Shown: positions 43,376-52,672, counted from the first letter of the stretch. The stretch: DNA of 64,000 nucleotides from an uncultured Trichococcus sp. (GCF_963663645.1 NZ_OY760503.1:496001-560000), one strand, 5' to 3'. The notes: generated by a model not told the origin, from the letters alone. Translations and numbers: made by a program.

Positions 43376-44755
43376 GTGTTAAAGAAATTTTCGAGTTGGA
43401 CTGCTTCGCAAAAGATCGCCACGAGCTTTGCTTTTGTCATCTTTGTAGGATCGCTAATACTATCATTGCCGATCAGCCAACTGCCCACTTCGGAAGCTAC
43501 GTATTTCGATAATTTATTTACGGCGATCTCCATGGTCTGCGTGACAGGACTGTTCACTGAATCTGTCCATGATTCCTATACGTTATTTGGCCAAGTCGTG
43601 GGGATCATCCTGATGCAAATCGGGGGCTTAGGTTTGATGACCTTGATTGCCTCCATCATAACGCGTTTGAAGGGTCGGATTGGCCTGCGCAATCGCTTGG
43701 CTGTTCAAGAAGGAATCAACCGCGGGGATGCAAGAGGATTCAGAGAATATTTATCGGATATTCTGAAGTATACGGCAGTTTTTGAAGGCCTCGGTTTCAT
43801 CCTGTTGTCTTTCCGGTTTGTTCCGGATATGGGCTGGGGAATGGGCCTGTTCACTTCCCTATTCTTGGCTATTTCCGCATTCTGTAACGCTGGCTTTGAT
43901 CCACTGGGCAATGTCGGCCTGGTTGACTATGTGCATGATCCTTGGATCAATTTTGTCATCACTACCTTGATCCTTCTGGGAGGAATCGGTTTTTCAGTAT
44001 GGTTCGATGTATCCAAAAATATCAAATGCTACTTCAGCAAGAAATGCAGACCAAGCCCGAAAATTTTCTTCCGCAGCTTGTCTCTGCACAGCCGATTAGC
44101 CATTTCGGTATCATTCGTCTTGATTCTTGTCGGTACAGTGTTCTTTGTTGCTGCAGAATACAATAATAACGCATCAATCGGAACATTCACTTTTCCGCAA
44201 AAACTGATGACTGGTTACTTCCAGACCATCACCATGCGGACTGCCGGATTTTCCACCGTCGACTTTACGACCGTCTACCCATTTACTCTTTTTTGGTTTG
44301 TCTTTACAATGTTCATAGGTGGTTCTCCTGGTGGTACGGCCGGCGGATTGAAGACGACCACTTTTGCGATCGTCTTTCTGACGCTCTACAATGAGTTGCG
44401 CGGACAGAGCAATGTCAACATCGCAAACCACACCATCAGCAGACAGCAAGTCCGCCAAGCATTTGTTATTTTTATGACTTTCCTTGGAAGTCTGATTATC
44501 GGCACTAGCTTGTTGAGTATCCTGAATCCCGAAGTGGACTTCATCTATATTCTGTTTGAAGCCATTTCGTCAATCGCAACCGTTGGGGTCAGCGCGAACT
44601 TGACACCTACTTTAGGCCGCTTGAGCCAAGCTGTCATCATGGTGATGATGTTCGCAGGACGTATCGGACCGGTGACGATGCTTGATAGCCTGACAAGACG
44701 TACACAAAAAGTTCATGAAGTTGAATATTCTAAAGGAACTATCCTGATCGGATAA
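43376..44755 (+). CDS. ktrB: Potassium uptake protein KtrB (TrkH family)
   Basis: 459 residues with GTG start at 43376; GAGAGGAG lies 13 bases upstream, rather far. K+-translocating subunit with four pore repeats: VCVTGLFTESVHDSY, SAFCNAGFDPLGNVG, MRTAGFSTVDFTT and ISSIATVGVSANLTP carry the selectivity glycines. The gating-loop region lies near MFIGGSPGGTAGGLKTTT. It forms a dimer on an octameric KtrA ring, encoded 22 bp downstream. Na+-dependent K+ uptake is the family role. Confidence 0.95.
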   Translation: MLKKFSSWTASQKIATSFAFVIFVGSLILSLPISQLPTSEATYFDNLFTAISMVCVTGLFTESVHDSYTLFGQVVGIILMQIGGLGLMTLIASIITRLKGRIGLRNRLAVQEGINRGDARGFREYLSDILKYTAVFEGLGFILLSFRFVPDMGWGMGLFTSLFLAISAFCNAGFDPLGNVGLVDYVHDPWINFVITTLILLGGIGFSVWFDVSKNIKCYFSKKCRPSPKIFFRSLSLHSRLAISVSFVLILVGTVFFVAAEYNNNASIGTFTFPQKLMTGYFQTITMRTAGFSTVDFTTVYPFTLFWFVFTMFIGGSPGGTAGGLKTTTFAIVFLTLYNELRGQSNVNIANHTISRQQVRQAFVIFMTFLGSLIIGTSLLSILNPEVDFIYILFEAISSIATVGVSANLTPTLGRLSQAVIMVMMFAGRIGPVTMLDSLTRRTQKVHEVEYSKGTILIG

Positions 44756-44777
44756 AAGAATAGGAGCGTATTTACAA

Positions 44778-45446
44778 ATGAGTAAATTGGTTGGTATTTT
44801 GGGACTTGGTATTTTCGGATCGACAATCGCAAAAACTTTGAGCGAGTTCGACTCGGATGTTATCGTAGTCGATAAGGATCCGGAGAACGTCAATCGATTG
44901 GAGCCTTTCATCACGAAAGGAATCATCGGGGACGTAACGGATTTGGCCTTATTGGAGTCGATTGGGCTCGCTGACTGCGATGTGGTCGTCATTGCTACCG
45001 GTACGGTGTTGGAGGCCAGCGTATTGGCCGTCATGAACTGTAAAAAATTGGGCATCAAACACATCATTGCAAAAGCTAAAAATAAAAATTACCGTGAAGT
45101 TCTGGAAGCGATCGGTGCAGACACTGTTATCCTTCCTGAAAAAGAGACAGGCATGCGCGTCGCCAAAAATATCTTGCGCACCAACATCGAAGATGTGGTG
45201 AATCTGGATGATCAGACTTCCATCATTGAATTCTATCCGCCTGTAAAATGGGTCGGCAAAACATTGGGTCAGTTGGATTTGCGCAACAAATACGATATAA
45301 ACATCATCGGATTGCGCAAACAGCGTGGCGAACGCTTGGATGTGTCGTTCTCGGCAGATTATGTTGTGGATAAAGATATCGTGCTTGTGGGTATCACCGA
45401 ATCCGATGTTTTTGAACGTTTCGACTATTTGAACCAACTTTCTTGA
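44778..45446 (+). CDS. ktrA: Potassium uptake regulator KtrA (RCK domains)
   Basis: 222 residues. RCK_N Rossmann domain (GILGLGIFGSTIAKTL, then VIVVDKDPENV and DVTDLALLESIGLADCDVVV) binds ATP/ADP; RCK_C (about 135-222; NLDDQTSIIEFYPPVKWVGK, here from residue 134) is the usual c-di-AMP site in Firmicutes. Gates KtrB. ATG follows AATAGGAGCG. Second gene of ktrBA, with a good terminator at 45453. Confidence 0.95.
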   Translation: MSKLVGILGLGIFGSTIAKTLSEFDSDVIVVDKDPENVNRLEPFITKGIIGDVTDLALLESIGLADCDVVVIATGTVLEASVLAVMNCKKLGIKHIIAKAKNKNYREVLEAIGADTVILPEKETGMRVAKNILRTNIEDVVNLDDQTSIIEFYPPVKWVGKTLGQLDLRNKYDINIIGLRKQRGERLDVSFSADYVVDKDIVLVGITESDVFERFDYLNQLS

Positions 45447-45452
45447 TTTACT

Positions 45453-45485
45453 GCAGCATCCCGGTTTCGGGGTGCTGTTTTTTTT
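45453..45485 (+). terminator. Intrinsic terminator of ktrBA
   Basis: CAGCATCCCG, GTTT loop, CGGGGTGCTG, then ten T; 7 bp past the ktrA stop. Confidence 0.92.
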
Positions 45486-45572
45486 GGTCCTGATGTGCGG
45501 GAAGCGGAATATGGTGCCCCGTTTTTGGATCACGGCTTCGGTTATACCCACTTCACACATTCAACTCACACC

Positions 45573-45906
45573 TTATCCACAAAAGTTATGCACATGTACA
45601 CACGTTCCCCCGTTATCTAGTGGTAGCATTATTTTCGGCCACATCATCTTGATTAGCCTTAAAATGAGTTATCCTCTTTCCCGCATAGTTATGCACATGC
45701 CGTATTGAGCAATTAAATCGATCAAAAGACCTTATTTATCAACGGTTAATCATCACTTTTCACATGATGGCACATTCTTATCCACAGACTTCTCCGTTTT
45801 CTGTGGATAACTACCATTTTCAGAAAGCACCGCTCCCATCATCATTTACGCGTTTTGCACACAAAAACTTTTTTTCCACAGAAATTATCCACATTCATGT
45901 GGATTT
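45573..45906. promoter_or_regulatory. DnaA-box cluster
   Basis: Six exact matches to TTATNCACA: 45573-45581, 45586-45594, 45689-45697, 45778-45786, 45885-45893 forward and 45802-45810 reverse (TGTGGATAA). One-mismatch copies lie at 45853 (TTTTGCACA) and 45872 (TTTTCCACA); a weaker reverse copy (TGTGGATTT) is at 45898. The 588-bp intergenic region holds no gene. dnaA, dnaN, rpmH and rnpA are absent, and flanking genes read toward the cluster from the right, so this is more likely a DnaA-binding control locus near the origin than oriC itself. Confidence 0.8.
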
Positions 45907-45968
45907 CTGTTCTTTTCGGATCTAATTCCCTTCCTAGCCCCCCCGCAACTATCACCACCAAACACGAA

Positions 45969-46010
45969 ACACCCCGGATGGTTTCTCTCAAGAGAAGCCA
46001 TCCGGGGTGT
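45969..46010 (-). terminator. Perfect long hairpin after htrA
   Basis: ACACCCCGGATGG-TTTCTCT and its complement, about 20 bp of stem with a 2-base turn and one mismatch. The T-tract is poor on both strands, but the position, 25 bp past htrA, suggests termination or 3'-end protection. Confidence 0.7.
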
Positions 46011-46034
46011 CCGACAGTTCATTTATTTTTTCGG

Positions 46035-47525
46035 TTATTCGGCAGAGGTCTGTCCCTCAGTCAAGGTTACGGTCGTTGATTGCAGCGTGCCTTCGCGGTA
46101 GTAGGAGATTTCCACATCGGTTCCCACTTCCAGTGCATACAGGATCTTGCGCAGGTCGACGATGCTCGTTACGGCTTCCCCGTTCATTTCCGTGATGACG
46201 TCGTATTGTTCCAAGCCGCCCAATTCGGCTGCGGATAAGGCTTGGACTTCGGCAATGACAACGCCTTCCGTCACGTTCTCAGGCAGCGCCAGGACAGAGC
46301 TTTGTTGGGATGCGGAAATCTGGGATAGATCCAGCATGGATACGCCCAGGATTGGACGGATGATTTCGCCGTTTTGTTCCAGTTCGTTGATGATCGTCAG
46401 GACGTCATTGCTCGGGATTGCGAAGCCCATCCCTTCAACGTTCGAATCGGATATCTTCATCGAGTTGATGCCGATGACCTGACCGGCGATGTTGATCAAG
46501 GCGCCGCCGGAATTGCCCGGATTGATCGCCGCATCCGTCTGCAGTGCCGTCACATCCCAGTCGACGATACCGTCGCTGTCCACATCTGTGGATACGGAAC
46601 GGTTTTTGGCTGAAATGATGCCTTGCGTGACCGAAGTCGCGAACTCGGTCCCAAGCGGAGATCCGATCGCGATGGCCGGTTCACCGACATTCACGGCGTC
46701 GGAATCACCGAAGGAAGCCACCGCAGCGACATTCTCTGCCGGGATCGTCAGGACGGCCAAGTCGGTCCAGACATCGCTGCCGACAACGGTCGCTACTTCT
46801 TTCGTGCCGTCCTTCATCAGGATTTCCAGCTCATCCGCCCCGTCGATGACGTGGTTGTTCGTAACGATATACGCAAGGTCGTCCTCGATCTTATAGATGA
46901 CGCCGCTGCCCTCACTCGATGTCTCCAGCTTGCCGTTTGTGGTATCGGAAGAGTTCTGCGGCAGATCGAAGCCGAACATGTTCATGTTGCCTGCCTGCAT
47001 ATTGATGATGGAGACGACCGCATCCTGCACTTTTTCCACAGCTGCAGTCGTGTCGGTCGTCACATTGACGGCGACATCCATGACGGTTTCGTTGACGGAG
47101 TTGTTTCCGGTATCGCCTGTTCCGGATCCGTTGCCGAGGATGCCCGATCCGAACAGCAAGCCGGCGCCAATCAGGGCGACCATCCCGCCGCCGATCAATC
47201 CGCCGACGATGCCGTTCTTGATCGGTGAATTTTTGCGGTCTTTCGGGCGTCTCGCGTTTTCTTCGGTTTCACTTACGCTGTTGTATACGCGCGAACGTTC
47301 CTCTTTGTTCATCGTCGCTCTTGTGGCTGGTTCCACTTCCGGCTCTTCCTTGGACGGCTCTTCGACCTCAGTGTATTCGGCAGCTATTTCTTTTTCTTTG
47401 GATAAGTCTTCTTGAATATGATCAGCAGATGGAGCATCGGCGGCAGTCGATTCAATTTCAGTTTCCGTTTCATTGTATGCTTCTTGATCGAGCGGATTTT
47501 TTTTATTTTCTTCATCCCTGTCCAT
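46035..47525 (-). CDS. htrA: HtrA/DegP-like serine protease
   Basis: 496 residues. A long acidic cytoplasmic N-terminus (1-100, rich in Glu) precedes a membrane anchor at about 104-130. The trypsin-like domain has His225 (TNNHVIDGA), Asp255 (WTDLAVL) and Ser339 (NPGNSGGAL), and there is one PDZ domain at about 400-490. External quality-control protease with the topology of Lactobacillales HtrA. ATG follows AAGGAGGAATCACC. Last gene of the wal region, separated from walJ by a terminator. A CssRS-type control site was not looked for in detail. Confidence 0.95.
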   Translation of the reverse strand: MDRDEENKKNPLDQEAYNETETEIESTAADAPSADHIQEDLSKEKEIAAEYTEVEEPSKEEPEVEPATRATMNKEERSRVYNSVSETEENARRPKDRKNSPIKNGIVGGLIGGGMVALIGAGLLFGSGILGNGSGTGDTGNNSVNETVMDVAVNVTTDTTAAVEKVQDAVVSIINMQAGNMNMFGFDLPQNSSDTTNGKLETSSEGSGVIYKIEDDLAYIVTNNHVIDGADELEILMKDGTKEVATVVGSDVWTDLAVLTIPAENVAAVASFGDSDAVNVGEPAIAIGSPLGTEFATSVTQGIISAKNRSVSTDVDSDGIVDWDVTALQTDAAINPGNSGGALINIAGQVIGINSMKISDSNVEGMGFAIPSNDVLTIINELEQNGEIIRPILGVSMLDLSQISASQQSSVLALPENVTEGVVIAEVQALSAAELGGLEQYDVITEMNGEAVTSIVDLRKILYALEVGTDVEISYYREGTLQSTTVTLTEGQTSAE

Positions 47526-47652
47526 GGTGATTCCTCCTTATCGTTCTACAGACTCAGTATAGTTCCTTATTTTGAATAAAATATGAAGATAGTAAGAGAA
47601 TATTTCGGAAAATCGATCCTCAGTGAGCTTATTGTATCATATCCGCGTATGC

Positions 47653-47686
47653 AAAAAGGAGCGGAATCACTCGATCCGCCCCTCCT
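47653..47686 (-). terminator. Intrinsic terminator of walJ
   Basis: On the minus strand AGGGGCGGA, 8-base loop, TCCGCTCCT, then TTTTT; 25-55 bp past the walJ stop. Confidence 0.8.
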
Positions 47687-47709
47687 GCGCTTGCCACCCC
47701 GCCTGTCGA

Positions 47710-48525
47710 CTAGACTCTGAAAAGTTCAGTCGGCTCGTCCGGATCGGTATCATATACAAAAAAATCTTCATTGACGCCCATGCCTTTTTGCATCAGAATG
47801 CTTTCGGCGGTATGGTGCGCCAAGGTCTTGATGTTGTTGTCCCGGCTCAGATGTCCCAGATAGATGCGCTTCGTCCGGTTGCCCAGCATTTCGGCGACGG
47901 CGGCAGCCCCATCCTCATTCGACAGATGGCCTTCATCCCCCAAAATGCGCTGCTTCAGCGACCACGGGTACCCGCCCATCCGCAGCAATTCCAGATCATG
48001 GTTGCTCTCGATAAGATAAGCATCGGCATCCCTCAACAAACCGCGCAAACGATCGCTGACATAGCCGGTATCGGTCAACATGACCATCTGCTTGCCTTCA
48101 TGATGGAACGAGTAGAACTGCGGCTCCGCAGCATCATGGGAAACGCCGTAGCTTTGGATGTCGACATCGCCCAAGCTCAGCACCTGACCCATCTCGAAGA
48201 TATGCTTCTGCTCGGTCTTGACGTTGCCGATGATGTGGTCCATCGCCTTCCAAGTCGCTTCGTTCGCATAAAGGTCCATGTGGTATTTGCGCGCCAGGAC
48301 GCCCAATCCGTGCACGTGATCGCGGTGTTCATGCGTGACGAGGATCGTGTCCACCTCTGCGATATCACGATCGATTTTCGCCATCAGTCCGGCAATTTTC
48401 TTGCCGCTCAGTCCGCAGTCCACCAATATTTTCCGTTTGGGTGTCTCGATATAGGTGCAGTTTCCGGAACTGCCGCTCGCCAGATAGCTGACGTGCATGC
48501 CCTCTTTTTCTATTGTTTCAATCAA
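47710..48525 (-). CDS. walJ: MBL-fold exonuclease WalJ/YycJ (VicX)
   Basis: About 271 residues of the metallo-beta-lactamase fold. HEHRDHVHGL holds the metal ligands, with VSYLASGSSGNCTYIET at the start, DCGLSGKKI, LTDTGYV and GHLSRDNN. YycJ relatives are 5'-3' exonucleases linked to mismatch repair. Start uncertain: TTG at 48525 is favoured by TTGGAGGGG 6 bases upstream; ATG 48549 and ATG 48498 are alternatives. It belongs to the wal cluster by gene order but is separated from yycI by two foreign-looking genes and a MITE. Confidence 0.88.
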   Translation of the reverse strand: MIETIEKEGMHVSYLASGSSGNCTYIETPKRKILVDCGLSGKKIAGLMAKIDRDIAEVDTILVTHEHRDHVHGLGVLARKYHMDLYANEATWKAMDHIIGNVKTEQKHIFEMGQVLSLGDVDIQSYGVSHDAAEPQFYSFHHEGKQMVMLTDTGYVSDRLRGLLRDADAYLIESNHDLELLRMGGYPWSLKQRILGDEGHLSNEDGAAAVAEMLGNRTKRIYLGHLSRDNNIKTLAHHTAESILMQKGMGVNEDFFVYDTDPDEPTELFRV

Positions 48526-48630
48526 ACTTAGCCCCTCCAATACATCCATAAGTGTAACTTATTTTTTGGAAAATGCCAGTAATTTTTCTTACTGTTAGGA
48601 AAAGTTAATCTTAGGCACTGCCTGGGAAAT

Positions 48631-49043
48631 ATCATTAATTTAAGGGTATTAACAAATATGAGGCGGGGGAAAATGTGAGAGAAATCCTCTCATTTACCCG
48701 TCCCGGATCAGTTGGAGCGTCATTTTTGGCCCCTCCTTTTGATATATGACCCTTACTCTTTACATTAAGTATATGGGGTGGGATTGGCGATCAGAATTCA
48801 GAAGAAATGCTCAGCGCGGTGGCCACAACTGTCGAATAGGTGAGGTAGATTCGACAATTTGACACCGGATTGGACCGAGATTGTCGAATGCCGAGAAACT
48901 TTCGACAATTTGAAATCCTGTCGGACCGAAATTGTCGAATATCTGAGGAACATTCAACAATTTAGCCCCGCAGTCAAAAAAAGCGAGAATGCATCATGCA
49001 TCCTCGCTTTTTTACAGTTGTCAAGTTGCTTAAGTTAATGACA
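48631..49043 (+). mobile_element. MITE-like element, copy 3 (413 bp, long form)
   Basis: Left end TATCATTAATTTAAGGGTAT, right end ending CTTAAGTTAATGACA, imperfect inverted repeats matching the other copies. About 150 extra bp follow the left end before the shared ATGCTCAGCGCGGTGGCC. The ATTGTCGAA/TTCGACAAT units start at 48829, 48880 and 48931 (51-bp steps). The terminator hairpin GCGAG-ATGCAT is at 48977-49013 and could end the pyruvate-kinase-like transcript. Confidence 0.8.
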
Positions 49044-49076
49044 TTGACTTCATGGGGAGGCCCCTTCGAAAGCCGC

Positions 49077-50597
49077 TTATTTTTTTGGTTTGCGCCAAGC
49101 TTTCTTGGCGATTTTGAGCGCACGCAGTTGGGCTGTTTTCTTCGAACGGTTCTGTTGGCTCTGCACCAGGATAGCATCCAGCAAAGCGATTCCCTCTTCC
49201 ACGAAGGCACCCTTGTTCAGCATGACGCACTCCGCCTGCCCGGCCATCGTCGCATCCGACATTTCCGCCCGCGTCGGCACGCCGTTCTTCACCATGTTCT
49301 CGAGTACCTGCGTGCTCCAGATGACGGGAATGTGGGCAGCCTCGCAGATCCAAAGTATTTCCTCCTGCAGTTCCGACAACCGCAGGAACCCGGCCTCGGC
49401 AGCCAAATCTCCGCGGGCGATCATGATCGCCAAAGGGTTTTTGCTGGCGGCGGCGACGATCAGTTCCGGCAGGTGATTCACGGCTTCCACCGTTTCGATT
49501 TTGATCACCAACGGGATGGCTGCAGCTGCTTCGCTGCCGACCTGCTCCATTAAAGTCTTCTGGATAGCGGCGATGTCCTTGCTTCCGCGGACAAAGGAGA
49601 ATCCCAATATATCGGCCTCTCCCACTGCAACAAGCAAGTCTTCGCGGTCCTTATCCGTCAAAATCGTCATCCTAAAGGTCGATTCCGGAAAATTGAGCCC
49701 TTTCTGCGGTTTCACTCTGATTCCTTTCGCTTTGGCCACTTTTCCTACCTGCACGACGACGCCTTGCGGTTTTTGCTCCACGACACGCCCTTCCAGGACG
49801 CCATCATCCAAAATGACCGGACTGTCGACCTTCAGTTCGTCAAAGAGGTTCAGGCTTTCGCTGAACACGATAACTGGATAGTGTTCCAGATTTTTATAGG
49901 AAGCATCCGCCGTCAGGAAGAACAAATCCCCAACCTTAAGGCGCGGTTTATCCTTTTCGCTGCTGACGGCATCCACCCGGATCTTCGGCCCAGCGATATC
50001 AAAATAAATGCGGCAGCTCCTGTCGGCAGTTTTTTGGGCTTCCTTCAGATTCTCGATCATCTTCAGCCAAACGGCACTGTCGTCATGGGCGCAGTTGATG
50101 CGGGCGATATCCATGCCGCGCTCCAGCAGGCGGACGAGAAAATCTTTGTCGGTTGCGGCCTGTTCCGGCAGGGTGACCATGATCCGGGTCGTCCGGTGCT
50201 TCGGCGGGTCGCCCAATAAGGCTTTCGTCTCGGTCGCCAGTTTTTTCCGGCCCGGGAACTTTTCGGTCGTCTGCGGATAGTCATCCAGCTGCTTGATTTC
50301 CCCGGACATCAGCGCCAAGTTGCGTACGATCGCATCCAGCTGTTGGAGGACTTTCGATTCCGTTCTTCCCAGTGAGGATAACCCCCATTTCGACAGACGG
50401 CCCTGCAACGGCCGGATATCCCTGCGGCGCAACGCCAGATAGTAGGCAAGGTTTTTGGCGCTCAGCTCAAACGAAGTCCGGGAAATACCCGACTTCCATT
50501 CCGCATAAAGGGCATTGCCTTCCTCCTGGACCGCTTCCCGAAGCGCCCGCATCTCCTCATATAACGACTGCAACTCATTCCGTTCTTTCTCTTTCAT
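49077..50597 (-). CDS. Pyruvate-kinase-like protein with N-terminal helical extension
   Basis: About 506 residues. The first 130 (SLYEEMRALREAVQEEGNAL, GRLSKWGLSSLGRTESKVLQ) are helical and unlike pyruvate kinase. Residues about 135-490 follow the PK barrel: MVTLPEQAATDKDFLVRLLE, MDIARINCAHDD (NFSH in PK, Ser to Ala), FDIAGPKIRV (DTKGPEIR in PK), VIKIETVEAVNHLPEL keeping the catalytic Lys, MIARGDLAAEAGF and STQVLENMVKNGVPTRAE. The regulatory C-terminal PK domain is missing. With NFSH and DTKGP altered, activity as a standard PK is doubtful. ATG 50597 is chosen (AGGGTG 8 bases upstream); 50624 is possible. Confidence 0.82.
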   Translation of the reverse strand: MKEKERNELQSLYEEMRALREAVQEEGNALYAEWKSGISRTSFELSAKNLAYYLALRRRDIRPLQGRLSKWGLSSLGRTESKVLQQLDAIVRNLALMSGEIKQLDDYPQTTEKFPGRKKLATETKALLGDPPKHRTTRIMVTLPEQAATDKDFLVRLLERGMDIARINCAHDDSAVWLKMIENLKEAQKTADRSCRIYFDIAGPKIRVDAVSSEKDKPRLKVGDLFFLTADASYKNLEHYPVIVFSESLNLFDELKVDSPVILDDGVLEGRVVEQKPQGVVVQVGKVAKAKGIRVKPQKGLNFPESTFRMTILTDKDREDLLVAVGEADILGFSFVRGSKDIAAIQKTLMEQVGSEAAAAIPLVIKIETVEAVNHLPELIVAAASKNPLAIMIARGDLAAEAGFLRLSELQEEILWICEAAHIPVIWSTQVLENMVKNGVPTRAEMSDATMAGQAECVMLNKGAFVEEGIALLDAILVQSQQNRSKKTAQLRALKIAKKAWRKPKK

Positions 50598-50729
50598 TCT
50601 GTTCACACCCTGACCTTTCATCATCTATAAAACGAAGGATTGACTGCTGAAAAATGGTTTCGTATCTGAAACAAAAACACCCTGCTCTGCTTCAGAAAAG
50701 GATGTCTTTGAAAGTATGGACGGCGCTTG

Positions 50730-52595
50730 TCAGAAAGCCCCACCGCCGGAACCGCCACCGGAACCGCCCGATGAGCCGCCACCGAAACCGCCGCCGAAGC
50801 CGCTGCTGTTCGAGGAAGTCGGCATCGATTTGGTTACGCCCGTGTTGATGCTGTTGTTCAGCGTGGACAGGAAGATGGCGTTGTTCATGTAGTAATAACT
50901 GCCGAAAGCGGAAGCTTGGATCTCATTCACCGGGAACTCGACCTGCATCTGCTTCATGACCTTGTCGGCCACGCCCAGCGAAACCGCATAGACCAAGAAA
51001 TGATCCCATAAAGCAATCGATCCCACTTCGCGCATCGGGAAATCACCCACGTCCTTCAGCATATTGCGGAAGCCGACCCATTCCTGTTTCGTGCGTTCAC
51101 CCTCCGCAGTCATGATCGGTTTGACTGCGACTACCATGAGTTGGATGAAACTGAACACCGCACCCAAAACTGCGAGGATGATTGCCCACGCGGTGAAAGT
51201 GCCGCTTATGATGCCGAAGAACACAATCGCGAACAGCAGGAAACCGTTCGCGACCAAAGCCAGGACCGCGAAGGCGACAGCTTTTTTGTTGTCCTTCGAA
51301 CGATAGTTCTGCCGTTTCGGTGTGGCGACATCCATTACGCGCTCCTGCCATTTGACCCGATTCTCATTGAAGCGTTTGGCTTCAGCCGAGTTGTCGGCGA
51401 TGTTCTCGATGTCATCGAGCGTGACGCTTTCCCCATCCCCGACATCATGGATGAACCAGTCCAAAAGCTGTTTTTCGTGGCTCAGGAGCGGGACATTTTT
51501 CGTGTCCTTGATCTGCGTCAGGCGGAAGGAGTCTTCCGGCGCTTTTTCCCGCCCGAAGATCCCTTTTTGGGGAATCTGCACCGGAGAGATCGTCAGATAG
51601 CCTTTCCGCACCAGATCCAGGATAGTCGCCGAAATGTCCGCGGCCTGCACATTGCCGCTGAAGACGGCACCGCTCATGACTGCCGGGGTCATGTCCTCAG
51701 GCAACTCATAGATATGGTCCGGCAGATGGATTTCCTGCGGGATTTCTATCTTCCTGGCTTTCCTTATCCACAGGAACACCAGGATCGGCAGGATTGGCGC
51801 AACCACAGCCAAGACCGCACTTAGGATTGCAAAGAGCTGCGCATTGCGTTCTTCTTCCTCCGCCAAAGCGGCTTCCTGCGCCAAGATTTCATCGAATTTG
51901 TCTTCGTTCACCACGTTCGGATTGTCCGCGGTGATGCGGGTCGGGAAAATCACATGGGCCTCCACGAACTGGTTGGCCGGATTCTGCGGGACATACAGCA
52001 AAACTTTTTGGTTGTCTTCCAGCGTCACCGTACTGTTCTCATCGCCGCCGTGCCCCCAAGCGCGCAATTCCTCTGCGCCGGCCACTTCCGGCAAAAGAAC
52101 GGTGACATCGACATCGTTCAACGGATCCTCCCAGGCTGAACCGATGACTTTGCGGTTGAACTCAGCGATGTCGTTGTAGTTCGTGATGATTTCCGGAATG
52201 CGGTATTGATAGATGACCGTCTGGATCTCATCGGTCATCTTGTTGTACACGGTGAAATTCAGGAAATCACCGGTGTTGTCCAGTTTGAACGTCCCTGATT
52301 CCTCCGTGTCGCTCAAAGCAAAAGGGAAAGGATTTTCCGACAGATAGCCTTGCATAGAAACCTTCACATCCGTCGGGTCCGCTACCTCCGAAATATCCAA
52401 ATCATAAAGCACCCCATTGAATTCCCCTTCGAAATCGTAAGTGATGCTTTCGGTGAAAAAAGCGCTGCCATCCCGCTGTATTTCGACCAGCACATCGTAG
52501 TTCGTAATCTCATAGGAACGGGCCTGTACTTCCTTCTGTCCAAATCCGATCAAAAAAAAGAACATGAACAGCACAATCGAGCCTATCCGTTTCAT
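50730..52595 (-). CDS. DUF2207 domain-containing membrane protein
   Basis: 621 residues. Signal peptide/anchor (1-25), an external DUF2207 beta domain (about 25-240; YEITNYDVLVEIQRDGSAFF, FEGEFNGVLYDLDISEV), a membrane helix near 255-275, then a cytoplasmic region with helices at about 445-500. The tail is Gly/Ser-rich (GFGGGFGGGSSGGSGGGSGG), as in many family members. Function unknown; the family occurs in Gram-positive envelopes. ATG follows AAGGGGAAGGTAACG. It sits between yycI and walJ. Confidence 0.88.
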   Translation of the reverse strand: MKRIGSIVLFMFFFLIGFGQKEVQARSYEITNYDVLVEIQRDGSAFFTESITYDFEGEFNGVLYDLDISEVADPTDVKVSMQGYLSENPFPFALSDTEESGTFKLDNTGDFLNFTVYNKMTDEIQTVIYQYRIPEIITNYNDIAEFNRKVIGSAWEDPLNDVDVTVLLPEVAGAEELRAWGHGGDENSTVTLEDNQKVLLYVPQNPANQFVEAHVIFPTRITADNPNVVNEDKFDEILAQEAALAEEEERNAQLFAILSAVLAVVAPILPILVFLWIRKARKIEIPQEIHLPDHIYELPEDMTPAVMSGAVFSGNVQAADISATILDLVRKGYLTISPVQIPQKGIFGREKAPEDSFRLTQIKDTKNVPLLSHEKQLLDWFIHDVGDGESVTLDDIENIADNSAEAKRFNENRVKWQERVMDVATPKRQNYRSKDNKKAVAFAVLALVANGFLLFAIVFFGIISGTFTAWAIILAVLGAVFSFIQLMVVAVKPIMTAEGERTKQEWVGFRNMLKDVGDFPMREVGSIALWDHFLVYAVSLGVADKVMKQMQVEFPVNEIQASAFGSYYYMNNAIFLSTLNNSINTGVTKSMPTSSNSSGFGGGFGGGSSGGSGGGSGGGAF

Positions 52596-52672
52596 CGTTA
52601 CCTTCCCCTTCCGATACCCTCCATCAAGCTTGACGCTTCTGATAACCCCATTTTAACAAACTTATCTCCGTT

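Noticed and set aside
45573-45906. Calling this region oriC
   Set aside because: No dnaA/dnaN beside it and the essential genes to the right would be replicated head-on. The cluster is reported as a DnaA-box cluster only.
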